Position numbers and translations under genes: made by a program. Positions 27,432 through 35,898 of a stretch of DNA of 64,000 nucleotides are shown here, in pieces (position 1 is the first letter of the stretch; every line of letters starts with the position of its first letter). The notes under the pieces were generated by a model that did no database searches, was not told the DNA's origin, and saw nothing but the letters and a program-made list of their open reading frames with translations. Source of the stretch: Sphingobacteriales bacterium (GTDB taxonomy: Bacteria > Bacteroidota > Bacteroidia > Sphingobacteriales > Sphingobacteriaceae); contig JANXOD010000009.1 in NCBI GenBank assembly GCA_025353765.1, forward strand, positions 106,092-170,091, in the 5' to 3' direction.

Positions 27432-28676
27432 TTAAAAATTATAGGCCATACCTAGGTTAATGAAACCATTATTTTTGTAATATGGAATTTGCTGTGTAAA
27501 AGGAGTAACAATAAGTGCCGGATTGAAATCTCCCGTTATTCTCCGTACATAATCTGCTTTAATGGCTACGCCCTTTACCGGTTTATAAGTTAAACCGCCC
27601 ACAAAGTATTGCTTTCTGTTTGCCGCATTTTCAATTCCATTAGATGGATTTTTTTTACTCAAATTAATAAATTCATACCGACTAAAAATGATCAAAGCTT
27701 TATCATTATGAAATTTATTGTATAACAGATCATATCCTGCTTCTCCGTAAGCGCCATACATTGTTTCGGGGGTATTATTAGCATAAGCACGATTAATATC
27801 AGAAGCATTATCTATATGAACGGCAGTTGCAATTGCCCTTATTGTAAGGCCGGATCTGGAATATTGTCCGTTAATTTCACCCAGTTTAACCGGATTCCCA
27901 AATGCTCCGGAATTTAATTGTAAACTATCTGCCACACGTTTTTCGGCAGCTGTAGAACCACCAATATAGCCGGATGCCTGTAAACGAAAGTTATTTATAT
28001 AATAAAGCAATGATCCGATTGCCGCGATGTTTAAGCCGTTGGTGCTGTTTCCTAACTGTCTTCCGCCACGTATTCCTGTATCACCGGCAAAGCCTGCAGA
28101 GTTTAAACCATTAGTAAGAGCCAGACTGTAATTCAGTCCCTGAATCCTGTTAAATTGTCCATATAATCCTAGACCAATTTCTCTCCATGTAGAAGGAATA
28201 ACTTGTTCTTCAACAAACGGACGATCAACTCCATTAAATGTGGCCGGAAGATGGTTTTCATTGAGATAACCAATACGCGGGATGAAAAGACCGGCTACTA
28301 TATAGGTAGATGGATTTAAATTAAACTTCAAAAAGGCCTGTTCCATTGAAATACTTCCTTTTCCTGCTATGCCTTCGTCTCCGGTTGATCCGCTCACCAG
28401 AGCATCTTCAAGCTCCATTTCTGTAAAGAGTGAAATGTTATTACTGAATTTATGGCCAAGAAATAATACTACCCGCTTAAGCCCGGCTTCAGAGCTTTTC
28501 CGTTTAGTATCAATTGTGTAATGCGCTTCACCGTATCCGGAGATTACAGTGGATTGTTCTTTACTAATCAATCCGGTAGCTAATGAATCTTCTGGCGTTA
28601 ATACCTGACCAGAAGACTTTGTAATTAGTGCACTTATACACAGGACGAAAGCAGTAGTAAATAACTTAGATCTCAT
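27432..28676 (-). CDS. Porin-like outer-membrane barrel
   Basis: The 414-residue protein has a signal peptide (residues 1-24, ending SSGQ) and an early segment, ISGYGEAHYTIDT, typical of porin-type barrels. Alternating beta-strand patterns continue to a C-terminal strand ending GMAYNF, with the terminal aromatic residue used for BAM insertion. No POTRA or plug domain is present. It heads the envelope iron/redox operon and lies 9 bases before the Rieske gene. Selective uptake of an anionic or metal-related solute is likely but unproven. Confidence 0.85.
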   Translation of the reverse strand: MRSKLFTTAFVLCISALITKSSGQVLTPEDSLATGLISKEQSTVISGYGEAHYTIDTKRKSSEAGLKRVVLFLGHKFSNNISLFTEMELEDALVSGSTGDEGIAGKGSISMEQAFLKFNLNPSTYIVAGLFIPRIGYLNENHLPATFNGVDRPFVEEQVIPSTWREIGLGLYGQFNRIQGLNYSLALTNGLNSAGFAGDTGIRGGRQLGNSTNGLNIAAIGSLLYYINNFRLQASGYIGGSTAAEKRVADSLQLNSGAFGNPVKLGEINGQYSRSGLTIRAIATAVHIDNASDINRAYANNTPETMYGAYGEAGYDLLYNKFHNDKALIIFSRYEFINLSKKNPSNGIENAANRKQYFVGGLTYKPVKGVAIKADYVRRITGDFNPALIVTPFTQQIPYYKNNGFINLGMAYNF

Positions 28677-28716
28677 TTTGATAATTGAATGGCCAAAAAT
28701 AAAAAATAATATTTTA

Positions 28717-28731
28717 TTTAGACTAATTAAA
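28717..28731. promoter_or_regulatory. Candidate operator upstream of the porin operon
   Basis: An imperfect palindrome, TTTAGACTAATTAAA, lies about 41-55 bases before the porin start codon. It resembles the TTTAGA-N3-TCTAAA type of site used by DtxR/MntR-class metalloregulators, with two mismatches in the right half. The surroundings are strongly AT-rich, so a chance match is quite possible. Confidence 0.25.
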
Positions 28732-28817
28732 AATAATAAATTTTAATTATCTTTTTTGTATAAGATAAGCCTGGTTTCAAGAATAAATAGTAAGGTTTTT
28801 TAGAGGAAGATACTCCT

Positions 28818-28836
28818 ACTTCAGTTTGAACTAAGT
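28818..28836. repeat. Small palindrome with AGTTTGAACT core
   Basis: ACTTCAGTTTGAACTAAGT forms a hairpin with one bulged C. It lies in the 230-base gap between the porin promoter and the end of the EamA gene. The core resembles the elements at 21.8 kb and 57.6 kb. Confidence 0.4.
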
Positions 28837-28906
28837 CTATATAGAGTTGTTATGATTGGCAATATATTTCGAATTAAACTTAATTCAACAGTATTAGCAA
28901 TGTTAC

Positions 28907-29320
28907 TTACATAATTAAGACTAAGGATCCACTTAAAATTAAAATAGCTGCAATTGCATTTTTCCATGTTATGGGCTCATTTAGAAATACAGCTGCTAAA
29001 ATAATAACAATTGCTACACTTAATTTATCAATTGGTGCAACTTTAGAAACAGGACCTAGTTGTAATGCTTTAAAATAAAATATCCAGGATAGACCAGTAG
29101 CCACGCCGGATAGCAGAAGAAACAATAAATTAGTTTTCGATAGGATACTTATTTCGGAAGAAGCTCCTTTAAATAATACAATTGACCATGTAAGTATTAG
29201 AATTATAACCGTTCTGATGGCTGTTGCCAGATCAGAATCTACTCCTTTAATCCCTATTTTAGCAAAAACTGCTGTCAGAGCTGCAAAAAAAGCTGATAGT
29301 AAGGCATATATCCACCACAT
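28907..29320 (-). CDS. EamA-domain transporter, half-size (4-5 helices)
   Basis: The 137-residue membrane protein holds one EamA domain. It begins MWWIYALLSAFFAALTAVFAK and contains the DLATAIRTVIILILTW and LQLGPVSKVAPIDKLSVAIVI segments. Four to five helices are predicted. The family exports small metabolites, and half-size members work as dimers (SMR-like arrangement). The substrate is unknown. It is monocistronic; its 3' end faces the porin promoter region. Confidence 0.85.
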   Translation of the reverse strand: MWWIYALLSAFFAALTAVFAKIGIKGVDSDLATAIRTVIILILTWSIVLFKGASSEISILSKTNLLFLLLSGVATGLSWIFYFKALQLGPVSKVAPIDKLSVAIVIILAAVFLNEPITWKNAIAAILILSGSLVLIM

Positions 29321-29441
29321 GAAACCGTATTATATTGCTTAAATGTTGCTTTTCTTTTTCTTATCGTACGTTAGTGGATAATTGAGGTTATGCTTAACCT
29401 TTTCCAGTAACTACAAAATTAAAGGGGTGACACTATATATA

Positions 29442-29487
29442 TAGAAAAAAGAAAATCCGTAAAAATTATGGTAAATCTTACGGATTC
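29442..29487 (-). terminator. Intrinsic terminator after tRNA-Ala
   Basis: The stem AATCCGTAA / TTACGGATT (29454-29462 with 29478-29486) is followed on the minus strand by a T-rich stretch (complement of the A-rich 29442-29455). It lies 10 bases downstream of the tRNA-Ala 3' end. Confidence 0.65.
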
Positions 29488-29496
29488 GTACAAAAT

Positions 29497-29573
29497 TGGT
29501 GGAGAATATCGGATTCGAACCGATCACCTCTTCACTGCCAGCGAAGCGCTCTAGCCAAATGAGCTAATCCCCC
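29497..29573 (-). tRNA. tRNA-Ala (anticodon GGC)
   Basis: On the minus strand the 5' arm GGGGGAT pairs with ATTCTCC, including two G-T pairs. The D arm contains TAGCTCATTTGGCTAGAGC. The anticodon arm CTTCG/TGAAG encloses CTGGCAG, giving anticodon GGC, which reads GCC and GCU alanine codons. The T-loop GGTTCGAATCC is present. The discriminator A is followed by an encoded CCA (29497-29499), unlike the tRNA-Gln in this window. The mature gene body is 29500-29573. Confidence 0.95.
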
Positions 29574-29861
29574 AATGAAAAGACGAAAATAGTAAAAAGA
29601 TTCTTCTTCCCAAATTATGGAATATAATGTAGAATTTTTTAATACAACATTGAAAATAAGATAAAGATTTTTGCTTCTGAAATTAGACAATAACCTGGTA
29701 TTAGGTGATTGAGCCTATGTCGCTTTTTTGTTACACAATATTTTTTTTTCTTAATACTTATAAAGTATATATTTACGCTCTAAAAAATGCTTTTTACTAA
29801 AATACGGTAGCACTTTTTATTCCTAGAGGCAATTTTTTTTATTAATTTAGAATTCTCGAAT

Positions 29862-32800
29862 TTGAAAGTTTTTACAATCTCTTCCAAAGTACTACTCATT
29901 CCCTTGCAAAAGCATCTTCCTATTAATGGGTTTATAAAGCATATCCGCCTTGCTTTTGGCTTATTTATTTTGCTCATGTTTAATAGTAATTTAAGTCATG
30001 CTCAATCACTGGTAAATGAAGATTTTACAGGATATAGTACTGGTAATTTAGCCACTCAGGGAGGTTGGACAAAAGCAGGAACCGGGCCGGATGCAGCTGT
30101 AGCTAATGCTTCTCCTCTTACTTACTCCGGATACAACGGTGGAGGTGGTAATTATGTGCAAATTCCAGCATCCAGTAATACAACAAGCAACGTCCGTTTG
30201 GGATTCACTTTAACATCCTCAGGTACTAATACTATATATTATTCTTTTTTATTAAACCTGAGTTCTGCTACTGCTACCGGGGATTACTTTTTAAGTTTAG
30301 CAGATCCTACTACCGGTACTAATTATTTTGCAAAGGTATTTGCCCGCACGAGTGCTGCAGGATATAATATTGGGATTTCTAAAGGAGCAGGTACCGGTAC
30401 CTATGGCTCATCGGTTTTAAATTTCAACCAAACCTATTTAATTGTTGCCAGGGTTTCTTTTATTGCAGGTTCCTCCAACGATGAAGCTACAGTATGGGTT
30501 AATCCTTCACCAGTTACTTCTGAACCTGTTATAGGTTCTGCAGAATCTACCATATCTTCAGGGAGTGATTTTACCGGAACTGTTGGAAATATTGTTTGGC
30601 ACAACAGGAGTTTAAATAACCCGGTTGGGAAATTTGATGGATTAAAAGTTGCGGTAGGCTCGACTTCCAGATTAGCCTGGGCAAATTTAGGAGTAAGTAC
30701 AACGCCTTTTATTACCAGCAGCCTTACAGCAAATGCTGTTTATGGTGTCGCGGCTTCTACGTATACTATTACAGCCAGTAATTCGCCAACAAGCTATGCT
30801 GCAACAGGTTTGCCTCCGGGCTTAAGCATTAATACCAGCACCGGCCAAATTACAGGTACGCCTACCAGTGCGGCAGGGTCTCCGTATAATGTAAGTATTT
30901 CTGCAACGAATGCTAACGGGACAGGATCTACTACTTTAGTTTACACCATTAACCCAACTTGTATTACTACGGGTACGGTTAATTGGAATTTTGGTACTAG
31001 CACTGGTACAGCCTCTCCATCAAGCTCGCCAATTACTAATCTAACTGTTTCTGATATAAGCCAGGGGAATAATAATGGAACTACAACAATGCTAAATAAT
31101 GGCAGTGTATCAAATACTTATACTTCGTTTTCAGCAGCGTATAATGCAGAAGCTGCTACCCGCAATGGAGCTCTTAATACGGCTGCAAATGGAAGTGCTT
31201 ATTTTGAATTTACATTAACACCGAATTCTGCATACAGTGTTAGTTTAACAGGCATATCATTTGGTTCCCGTTCAACAGGTACCGGGCCTCAGGCTTACTC
31301 ACTAAGATCAAGTTTAGATAATTATGCCAGTGATATTGCTACAGGATCATTACCCAATAATGCTGCATGGATTTTATATGCACCAACTATACCAACACCT
31401 GCTTCTAGTGCTGTTGGTGCAGCAATAACCTATAGAATTTACGGTTATGGTGGAGCTGGCGCTGTTACGAATACGGCAGTTTGGCGTATAGATGATTTAA
31501 ATTTAACGGTTGCATTAAGCACTTCTGTATTTACCTGGACAGGCACAAGTAGTACTAACTGGAACGATTCAGGCAATTGGTCATGTAATAATATTCCAGG
31601 CAATGCAGCTTCTGATGTAATTATATCATCTTCTGCAACAAATATGCCTTCCTTGGGAATTGATGTTTCTATCCGTGATCTTAATCTTTCTGGGACATCA
31701 ACCTTAACATTAAACGGACATACGTTAACCGTTAACGGGGTAGTTTCTGGTACAGGAAAATTAATTGGTTCTGCCAGTTCTAATTTAGTAATTGCCGGGT
31801 CAGGTGCATCTAGTCTGGTGTTTGATCAAACCAGCTCATCCACACGGGTTTTAAATAATTATACCCAATCAGGTAATGCCACCGTTACATTAACTAATCC
31901 TTTGAATATTGTGGGTAATTTAAATTTAACAGGAGGCTCATCTATTTTTGCTTCCGGTGGAAATTTAACGATGCTATCTACAGCTACAACCAGTTCTAAT
32001 ATTGGTTCCTTAACGGGTACTGCAGATATTACAGGAAACGTGAATGTTCAATCCTATTTAACAGGCGGGGCTTTACCCTACAGAGGCACACGTTCTATGT
32101 CTTCGCCCATTAATGATGCAGGCCTTGCAAGTAAAACCTATGCACAATTGAAAAATTCTATTTTGATTACCGGGCCCCAGGGAGGCGGGTTTGATACTGG
32201 CGGATCTTTGCAACCTTATGCAGTTACCTTAAATTTATATTCTGAACCAGCTTTACCGGCTACTTCTTTTATACCTGTAAGTAATATTGCTAATAGTGCT
32301 ACACCTGGTCAGGGATTTTTAACCTTTTTCCGTGGTGATCGTCTCACTAACTTAACTAACAAACTAACAGCACCCTTTGCAAACCCGGAACCCGTAACCC
32401 TTACGTATACTGGTCCTATTAATAAAGGAGATATTCAGGTAAATTTGTCTTATACCAATAATTCTGGAGATACTCGTAATGGTTTTAACCTTATAGGCAA
32501 TCCATATGCTTCTACTATCGACTGGTCATTAATCACTAAAACGGCTAGTGTTATTGATCAAACATACACATTAATTCCAGGCGGAGGTACGGCCGTTTAT
32601 GACGGGGCTTCGGGTATCGGTACTAATGGTGCTACAAAATATATCCAACCTGGTCAGGGCTTTTATATAATTTGTACTTCAACAGGACAGTCTATTACCT
32701 TTACGGAAAGTAGCAAAGGCAGTAATTCACCAGCCAGACTTTTAAGTACTCCGGAAGTTACCCAAATACAAAGCAATAAAAAACATAATACCACTCATGT

Positions 32801-33785
32801 TAATTCTGCGCCTGATCTAATCCGTTTAAACCTACAGGACAGCGAAAGAACAGATGAAACTATCATTGCATTTAAAGAGGGGGATGTTGCAGAGGCCGAT
32901 AGTGCAGATGCTCCATATTTTTCCGGTAGTACAGTTTCATTAGGAAGTCTTTCTTCGGATGATAAAATAATGGCTATTAATCATATGCCTGATATTAACC
33001 AAGTAAGTCAGGTGAAACTGAATGTAGGATCTGCTGCAAGCGGAAATGTAAAATTAAATTTCACAGACCTTACGGGAGCCGGGTACTTGGATGTAATTTT
33101 GCAGGATGATTATTTAAATACCCAAACAGATGTAAAGATTAACCCAGTATATAACTTTAATATTAATACAAAAGTAGCGACAAGTTTTGGAGCGAACCGC
33201 TTTAAGTTATTATTTCAACCACCTGTTGTATTACCCCTGCAATTAACTGGTTTTACAGTCAAGAAAGCAAATGGCGGAGCAGAATTAAATTGGAGTACAT
33301 CTAGTGAAAAGAATAATGACCGTTTTGAATTGGAACGATCAACAGATGGCAAGGTATTTGAAAAGATTGCACAGGTAAAAGGCGGAGGTAATTCATTAAA
33401 TAAGTTAAGTTATTCTTTTACAGATAAAAATCCGGCGAACGGAACAAACTATTATAGATTAAAGCAGGTAGATCTTAATGGCAAATATACATACTCAAAT
33501 TCACTTACATTGGAATATAACTTATCAGCAGATAATTCTAAGTTGATTCTTTATCCCAATCCTGTAGTTGATGAAATTATTTTAGATTTAAAAAATAATA
33601 ATAGTAAGACGGTAATAGTTTGTATTATTGATGCTGTAGGTAAATGTGTAAAAAGCAGTCAAGTGAATACCAGTGAACTAATAAGACAGCATGTGGCTAA
33701 TTTGAATTCGGGAGTATACTTTCTCGAAGTTTCGGACTCTTTTACCAAAAACTTAATAGGACGTAGTAAATTTCTTAAACAGTAG
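29862..33785 (+). CDS. Large T9SS-exported surface protein with Ig-like domain
   Basis: The 1307-residue multidomain protein has a hydrophobic signal region ending LSHAQ (about 33-48). The first domain is lectin/LamG-like (EDFTGYSTGNLATQGGW). A putative Ig domain at about 282-363 has the motif GLPPGLSINTSTGQITGTP. A Ser/Thr/Asn-rich beta domain follows to about 555, then a segment with WTGTSSTNWNDSGNWS near 560 and beta-helix-like strands. An FnIII-like stretch is near 1125-1220, and a C-terminal T9SS type A sorting domain (LILYPNPVVDEIIL to the end) closes it. It would be exported and anchored or released at the cell surface. The start is uncertain: TTG at 29862 or TTG at 29904; no ATG precedes the signal. 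Confidence 0.87.
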   Translation: MKVFTISSKVLLIPLQKHLPINGFIKHIRLAFGLFILLMFNSNLSHAQSLVNEDFTGYSTGNLATQGGWTKAGTGPDAAVANASPLTYSGYNGGGGNYVQIPASSNTTSNVRLGFTLTSSGTNTIYYSFLLNLSSATATGDYFLSLADPTTGTNYFAKVFARTSAAGYNIGISKGAGTGTYGSSVLNFNQTYLIVARVSFIAGSSNDEATVWVNPSPVTSEPVIGSAESTISSGSDFTGTVGNIVWHNRSLNNPVGKFDGLKVAVGSTSRLAWANLGVSTTPFITSSLTANAVYGVAASTYTITASNSPTSYAATGLPPGLSINTSTGQITGTPTSAAGSPYNVSISATNANGTGSTTLVYTINPTCITTGTVNWNFGTSTGTASPSSSPITNLTVSDISQGNNNGTTTMLNNGSVSNTYTSFSAAYNAEAATRNGALNTAANGSAYFEFTLTPNSAYSVSLTGISFGSRSTGTGPQAYSLRSSLDNYASDIATGSLPNNAAWILYAPTIPTPASSAVGAAITYRIYGYGGAGAVTNTAVWRIDDLNLTVALSTSVFTWTGTSSTNWNDSGNWSCNNIPGNAASDVIISSSATNMPSLGIDVSIRDLNLSGTSTLTLNGHTLTVNGVVSGTGKLIGSASSNLVIAGSGASSLVFDQTSSSTRVLNNYTQSGNATVTLTNPLNIVGNLNLTGGSSIFASGGNLTMLSTATTSSNIGSLTGTADITGNVNVQSYLTGGALPYRGTRSMSSPINDAGLASKTYAQLKNSILITGPQGGGFDTGGSLQPYAVTLNLYSEPALPATSFIPVSNIANSATPGQGFLTFFRGDRLTNLTNKLTAPFANPEPVTLTYTGPINKGDIQVNLSYTNNSGDTRNGFNLIGNPYASTIDWSLITKTASVIDQTYTLIPGGGTAVYDGASGIGTNGATKYIQPGQGFYIICTSTGQSITFTESSKGSNSPARLLSTPEVTQIQSNKKHNTTHVNSAPDLIRLNLQDSERTDETIIAFKEGDVAEADSADAPYFSGSTVSLGSLSSDDKIMAINHMPDINQVSQVKLNVGSAASGNVKLNFTDLTGAGYLDVILQDDYLNTQTDVKINPVYNFNINTKVATSFGANRFKLLFQPPVVLPLQLTGFTVKKANGGAELNWSTSSEKNNDRFELERSTDGKVFEKIAQVKGGGNSLNKLSYSFTDKNPANGTNYYRLKQVDLNGKYTYSNSLTLEYNLSADNSKLILYPNPVVDEIILDLKNNNSKTVIVCIIDAVGKCVKSSQVNTSELIRQHVANLNSGVYFLEVSDSFTKNLIGRSKFLKQ

Positions 33786-33797
33786 CCAACATCCAAT

Positions 33798-34298
33798 ATG
33801 CTGATTGAGTCAAAAGCCGACGTATTTTCAACTATTGAAGTTCAACTAAATCAACAGGGATTTACAATAGTTCAGCAAGATCAAAACCGGCCATGGGGTG
33901 GTTTTTTTGTAATAGATGAATCACAGGCACAGCAATTTGCAAATATATATTTTGATGGCTTAGAAATAGATCAGCTAAAGATTTCGGGTAAATTAAGTCC
34001 TAAAATATTGCTTGTAGCCCCCCATAAAAGATTATCTTGGCAATACCATCATCGTCGTGCAGAAATATGGCAGGTTATAAAAGGAGTAGTGGGAGTTATA
34101 ACTAGTGATACCGATAAAGAGGGGGAGCTAAAAACGTATCATCCAGGTGAGGTAATTACTTTAAAACAGGGAGAACGACACCGCTTGGTAGGTTTAGATG
34201 ATTGGGCAATTTTAGCTGAAATTTGGCAACATACTGATCCGTTAAATCCGTCTGATGAGGATGATATTGTAAGGGTTCAGGATGATTTTGGGAGATAA
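33798..34298 (+). CDS. Cupin protein of the mannose-6-phosphate isomerase type II class
   Basis: The 166-residue cytoplasmic protein holds one cupin. RPWGGFFVIDES at about residues 31-42 and the metal site in WQYHHRRAEIWQVIKG at about 80-95 (His-His and Glu) match the C-terminal isomerase domain of type II phosphomannose isomerases. The second His motif is in KQGERHRLVG. It lacks a nucleotidyltransferase domain. It lies 12 bases after the T9SS gene, which may suggest a sugar-nucleotide role for surface glycosylation. The exact substrate is not determined. Confidence 0.85.
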   Translation: MLIESKADVFSTIEVQLNQQGFTIVQQDQNRPWGGFFVIDESQAQQFANIYFDGLEIDQLKISGKLSPKILLVAPHKRLSWQYHHRRAEIWQVIKGVVGVITSDTDKEGELKTYHPGEVITLKQGERHRLVGLDDWAILAEIWQHTDPLNPSDEDDIVRVQDDFGR

Positions 34299-34360
34299 GA
34301 TTCACTCCAATTTAAAATATTCATTTAAACAAAACGTTTCACGTAATCATTTGCCACATT

Positions 34361-35029
34361 CTATTTCCCTGTTTCCATGTGTGGAGCATCTACAGGTTTT
34401 GATTCTGGTGAGCCATACTGCCTTAAATAAATGGATAAGAATATAAGCGTAGCAACGGATAAAAATTCACTTTGCCAATTTTGAAATGATTCAAACCATA
34501 GTTTGCTATCCATTAAAAACTCTGTTATATTTTCCTGTGGCTTATTTTTGAGCCCCTGTTCTATATTATAATTCTCAAAACTACCATAGGTATGCATTAT
34601 AAAGCTTAATGTAAATAGAATCAAGAGCGTGAGAGATAATGAATTTTTATATACTTTTAATATCCAGCCACCTTTTTTTACAGGCCAGGGAGCATCCGGT
34701 CCTGGCTTTGGCTCATGGTCAACTTCCTCTTTGTGATCTAAGTTTTTTGATTCTGCAGCACCAATTTGTCTTAATTTAATGGTTAAAATAACATACATAG
34801 CCATTTGTAAAAATTCACTTTCCCAATTCTCAAAAGTTGCCTCTATAAAATGTCCGCTTGTTAAATATTCTTTAAAATGCAGTTGCCTGGTATGTTCATC
34901 TGCAAGTTCTTTATTATGCTCTTTCCAGCCTGTAATAGCTTGTCCGCATAAAGAAATAATGAACATGATCATAAAAATAATGGTTAGTCCATTTTTATAG
35001 AAATAAGAGTCATTAATTTTTCTTTTCAT
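34361..35029 (-). CDS. DUF6766-type membrane protein with internal duplication
   Basis: The 222-residue protein has four predicted transmembrane helices arranged as two similar halves. The first half contains LTIIFMIMFIISLCGQAI and FENWESEFLQMAMYVILTIKLRQIGAAES; the second contains LSLTLLILFTLSFIMHTYGS and FQNWQSEFLSVATLIFLSIYLRQYGSPES. The repeated F-x-NW-x-SEFL-x4-x-LRQ-GSxES signature shows an internal duplication. I know it only as an uncharacterised DUF6766-like family, often near stress genes. Upstream lie two small hydrophilic protein genes, also leftward, separated by a terminator. Confidence 0.8.
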   Translation of the reverse strand: MKRKINDSYFYKNGLTIIFMIMFIISLCGQAITGWKEHNKELADEHTRQLHFKEYLTSGHFIEATFENWESEFLQMAMYVILTIKLRQIGAAESKNLDHKEEVDHEPKPGPDAPWPVKKGGWILKVYKNSLSLTLLILFTLSFIMHTYGSFENYNIEQGLKNKPQENITEFLMDSKLWFESFQNWQSEFLSVATLIFLSIYLRQYGSPESKPVDAPHMETGK

Positions 35030-35043
35030 AATGTAAAAGACAT

Positions 35044-35071
35044 AAAAAAAGAGTTCGGGGAAGAACTCTTT
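35044..35071 (-). terminator. Terminator between the 53-residue gene and the DUF6766 gene
   Basis: The stem AAAGAGTTC / GAACTCTTT (35048-35056 with 35063-35071) has a 6-base loop. Read leftward it is followed by T7, and read rightward by T-rich sequence, so it may work both ways. Confidence 0.75.
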
Positions 35072-35102
35072 TTGCTGTTTTAATAAAGAACGAGTTTTTA
35101 TA

Positions 35103-35264
35103 TTAGGTAGTTGGCACTGAGATTAAATTACTAGTAAGAAATTGCTCCATAATCTTATTTTTTGCATAGCGGATAGATCTTAATTCTGCTGCAAGAATAT
35201 CATGCAATTGGTTATCAAATTTTTTAATTAATTTAAATGCTGTTGAGTTCTGAGTCTTTTTCAT
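35103..35264 (-). CDS. Small protein, 53 residues, DUF892-like helix
   Basis: The frame starts with ATG at 35262-35264 and stops at 35103-35105. The protein begins MKKTQNSTAFKLIKKFDNQL and continues HDILAAELRSIRYAKNKIME. The middle resembles the first helix of DUF892 (YciE/YciF-like ferritin-fold proteins), where L-D-I-Y-x-A-E is common, but the rest of that fold is missing. It lies between two small leftward stress-type genes and ends 31 bases before a terminator. It may be a genuine small protein or a decayed remnant. Coding status is moderately supported by amino acid composition and terminator placement. Confidence 0.55.
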   Translation of the reverse strand: MKKTQNSTAFKLIKKFDNQLHDILAAELRSIRYAKNKIMEQFLTSNLISVPTT

Positions 35265-35291
35265 GATCGTAATTTTTAATTAAAATATTGA

Positions 35292-35480
35292 TTAATTTTT
35301 TTCGCCGTTTGTTAAATTTTCTTTTCTCCGTTTCGCTTCTTCCAGTTGGCGTAACATCTTTTCGGTATCTCGTTCGTCTTCTGTAGCTTCCGGATTTTTG
35401 GGATTATCCCAATCTTTTTCAACCTTACTCTTTTCTTTTTCAGAAGAAACGGTCGATTTTTTTTTGCCTTTGATATCCAT
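35292..35480 (-). CDS. Small charged hydrophilic protein
   Basis: The 62-residue Lys/Glu-rich protein begins MDIKGKKKSTVSSEKEKSKV and ends NLTNGEKN. It has no membrane segment, is likely disordered with a helical Glu/Lys region (DERDTEKMLRQLEEAKRRKE), and has no named family that I recognise. I chose the ATG at 35478-35480 over a TTG two codons upstream. A GGAGT sequence 8-12 bases before the ATG could be a rare Shine-Dalgarno element. It precedes the 53-residue gene, and the two may be co-transcribed. Confidence 0.65.
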   Translation of the reverse strand: MDIKGKKKSTVSSEKEKSKVEKDWDNPKNPEATEDERDTEKMLRQLEEAKRRKENLTNGEKN

Positions 35481-35698
35481 AATCAACTCCTTTGATATTT
35501 TAATATATGCGATTAGCGTACCAAAATTTTATAAAAAAGTGTATATGATTTAAATGGTAGTAGGATTTATAAAAAGCCTTTAAATTCTCTCTAATTTGTT
35601 GTTTTGATAATATTTTGAGTTTAATAGATTGTATACAACTCTGTACAAAGTGTAAGAAAAGTTGGCTATCAAAGCAAGATATTCACATCAATGGTTTT

Positions 35699-35776
35699 GC
35701 GTTAGGGATTGCAGCGGAAATCCTTTTTGCCTTCTTTAGGCAAAAAGATTGTAACGAAAAGCCCGCCCGAACGCCC
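35699..35776. repeat. Repeat-like palindromic intergenic element
   Basis: The element runs from GCGTTAGGGATTGCAGCGGA to GCCCGCCCGAACGCCC and is notably GC-richer than its flanks. Its centre is a strong hairpin: ATC(C)TTTTTGCCT pairs with AGGCAAAAAGAT around a TCTTT loop (35720-35749). The outer arms are only partly complementary. This style of element is dispersed in Sphingobacteriaceae genomes from memory. No second copy occurs in this window. Confidence 0.5.
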
Positions 35777-35857
35777 AAATTCTTATGTTTAAAATAATTT
35801 ATTAATCATAATGTTTAAATGTTGAAATCTAACACCCCTATACATTGATCTAAATTT

Positions 35858-35865
35858 TAAATTTG
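35858..35865 (+). promoter_or_regulatory. Candidate -7 box upstream of parE
   Basis: TAAATTTG matches TAnnTTTG and lies 33 bases before the parE ATG. No good TTTG is found at the proper distance upstream, so this is a weak call. Confidence 0.4.
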
Positions 35866-35898
35866 CAGGAATAAGAACATACATATACCTTCATAATA

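Larger units (their letters stand above)
35481..35898. other. 418-base non-coding region before parE
   Basis: No convincing gene lies here. A 60-codon frame at 35615-35797 has no plausible composition. The region holds a palindromic repeat-like element (35699-35776) and a -7 type promoter box close to parE. The left part is AT-rich and carries the leftward promoter of the small-protein genes. Confidence 0.6.

Noticed and set aside
34329..34344. CGTTTCACGTAATCAT resembling half a parS site
   Set aside because: Only the left half matches; the right half has five mismatches, so a ParB site is unlikely.
35615..35797. 60-codon plus-strand frame before parE
   Set aside because: It runs across the palindromic repeat element and encodes no recognisable protein.
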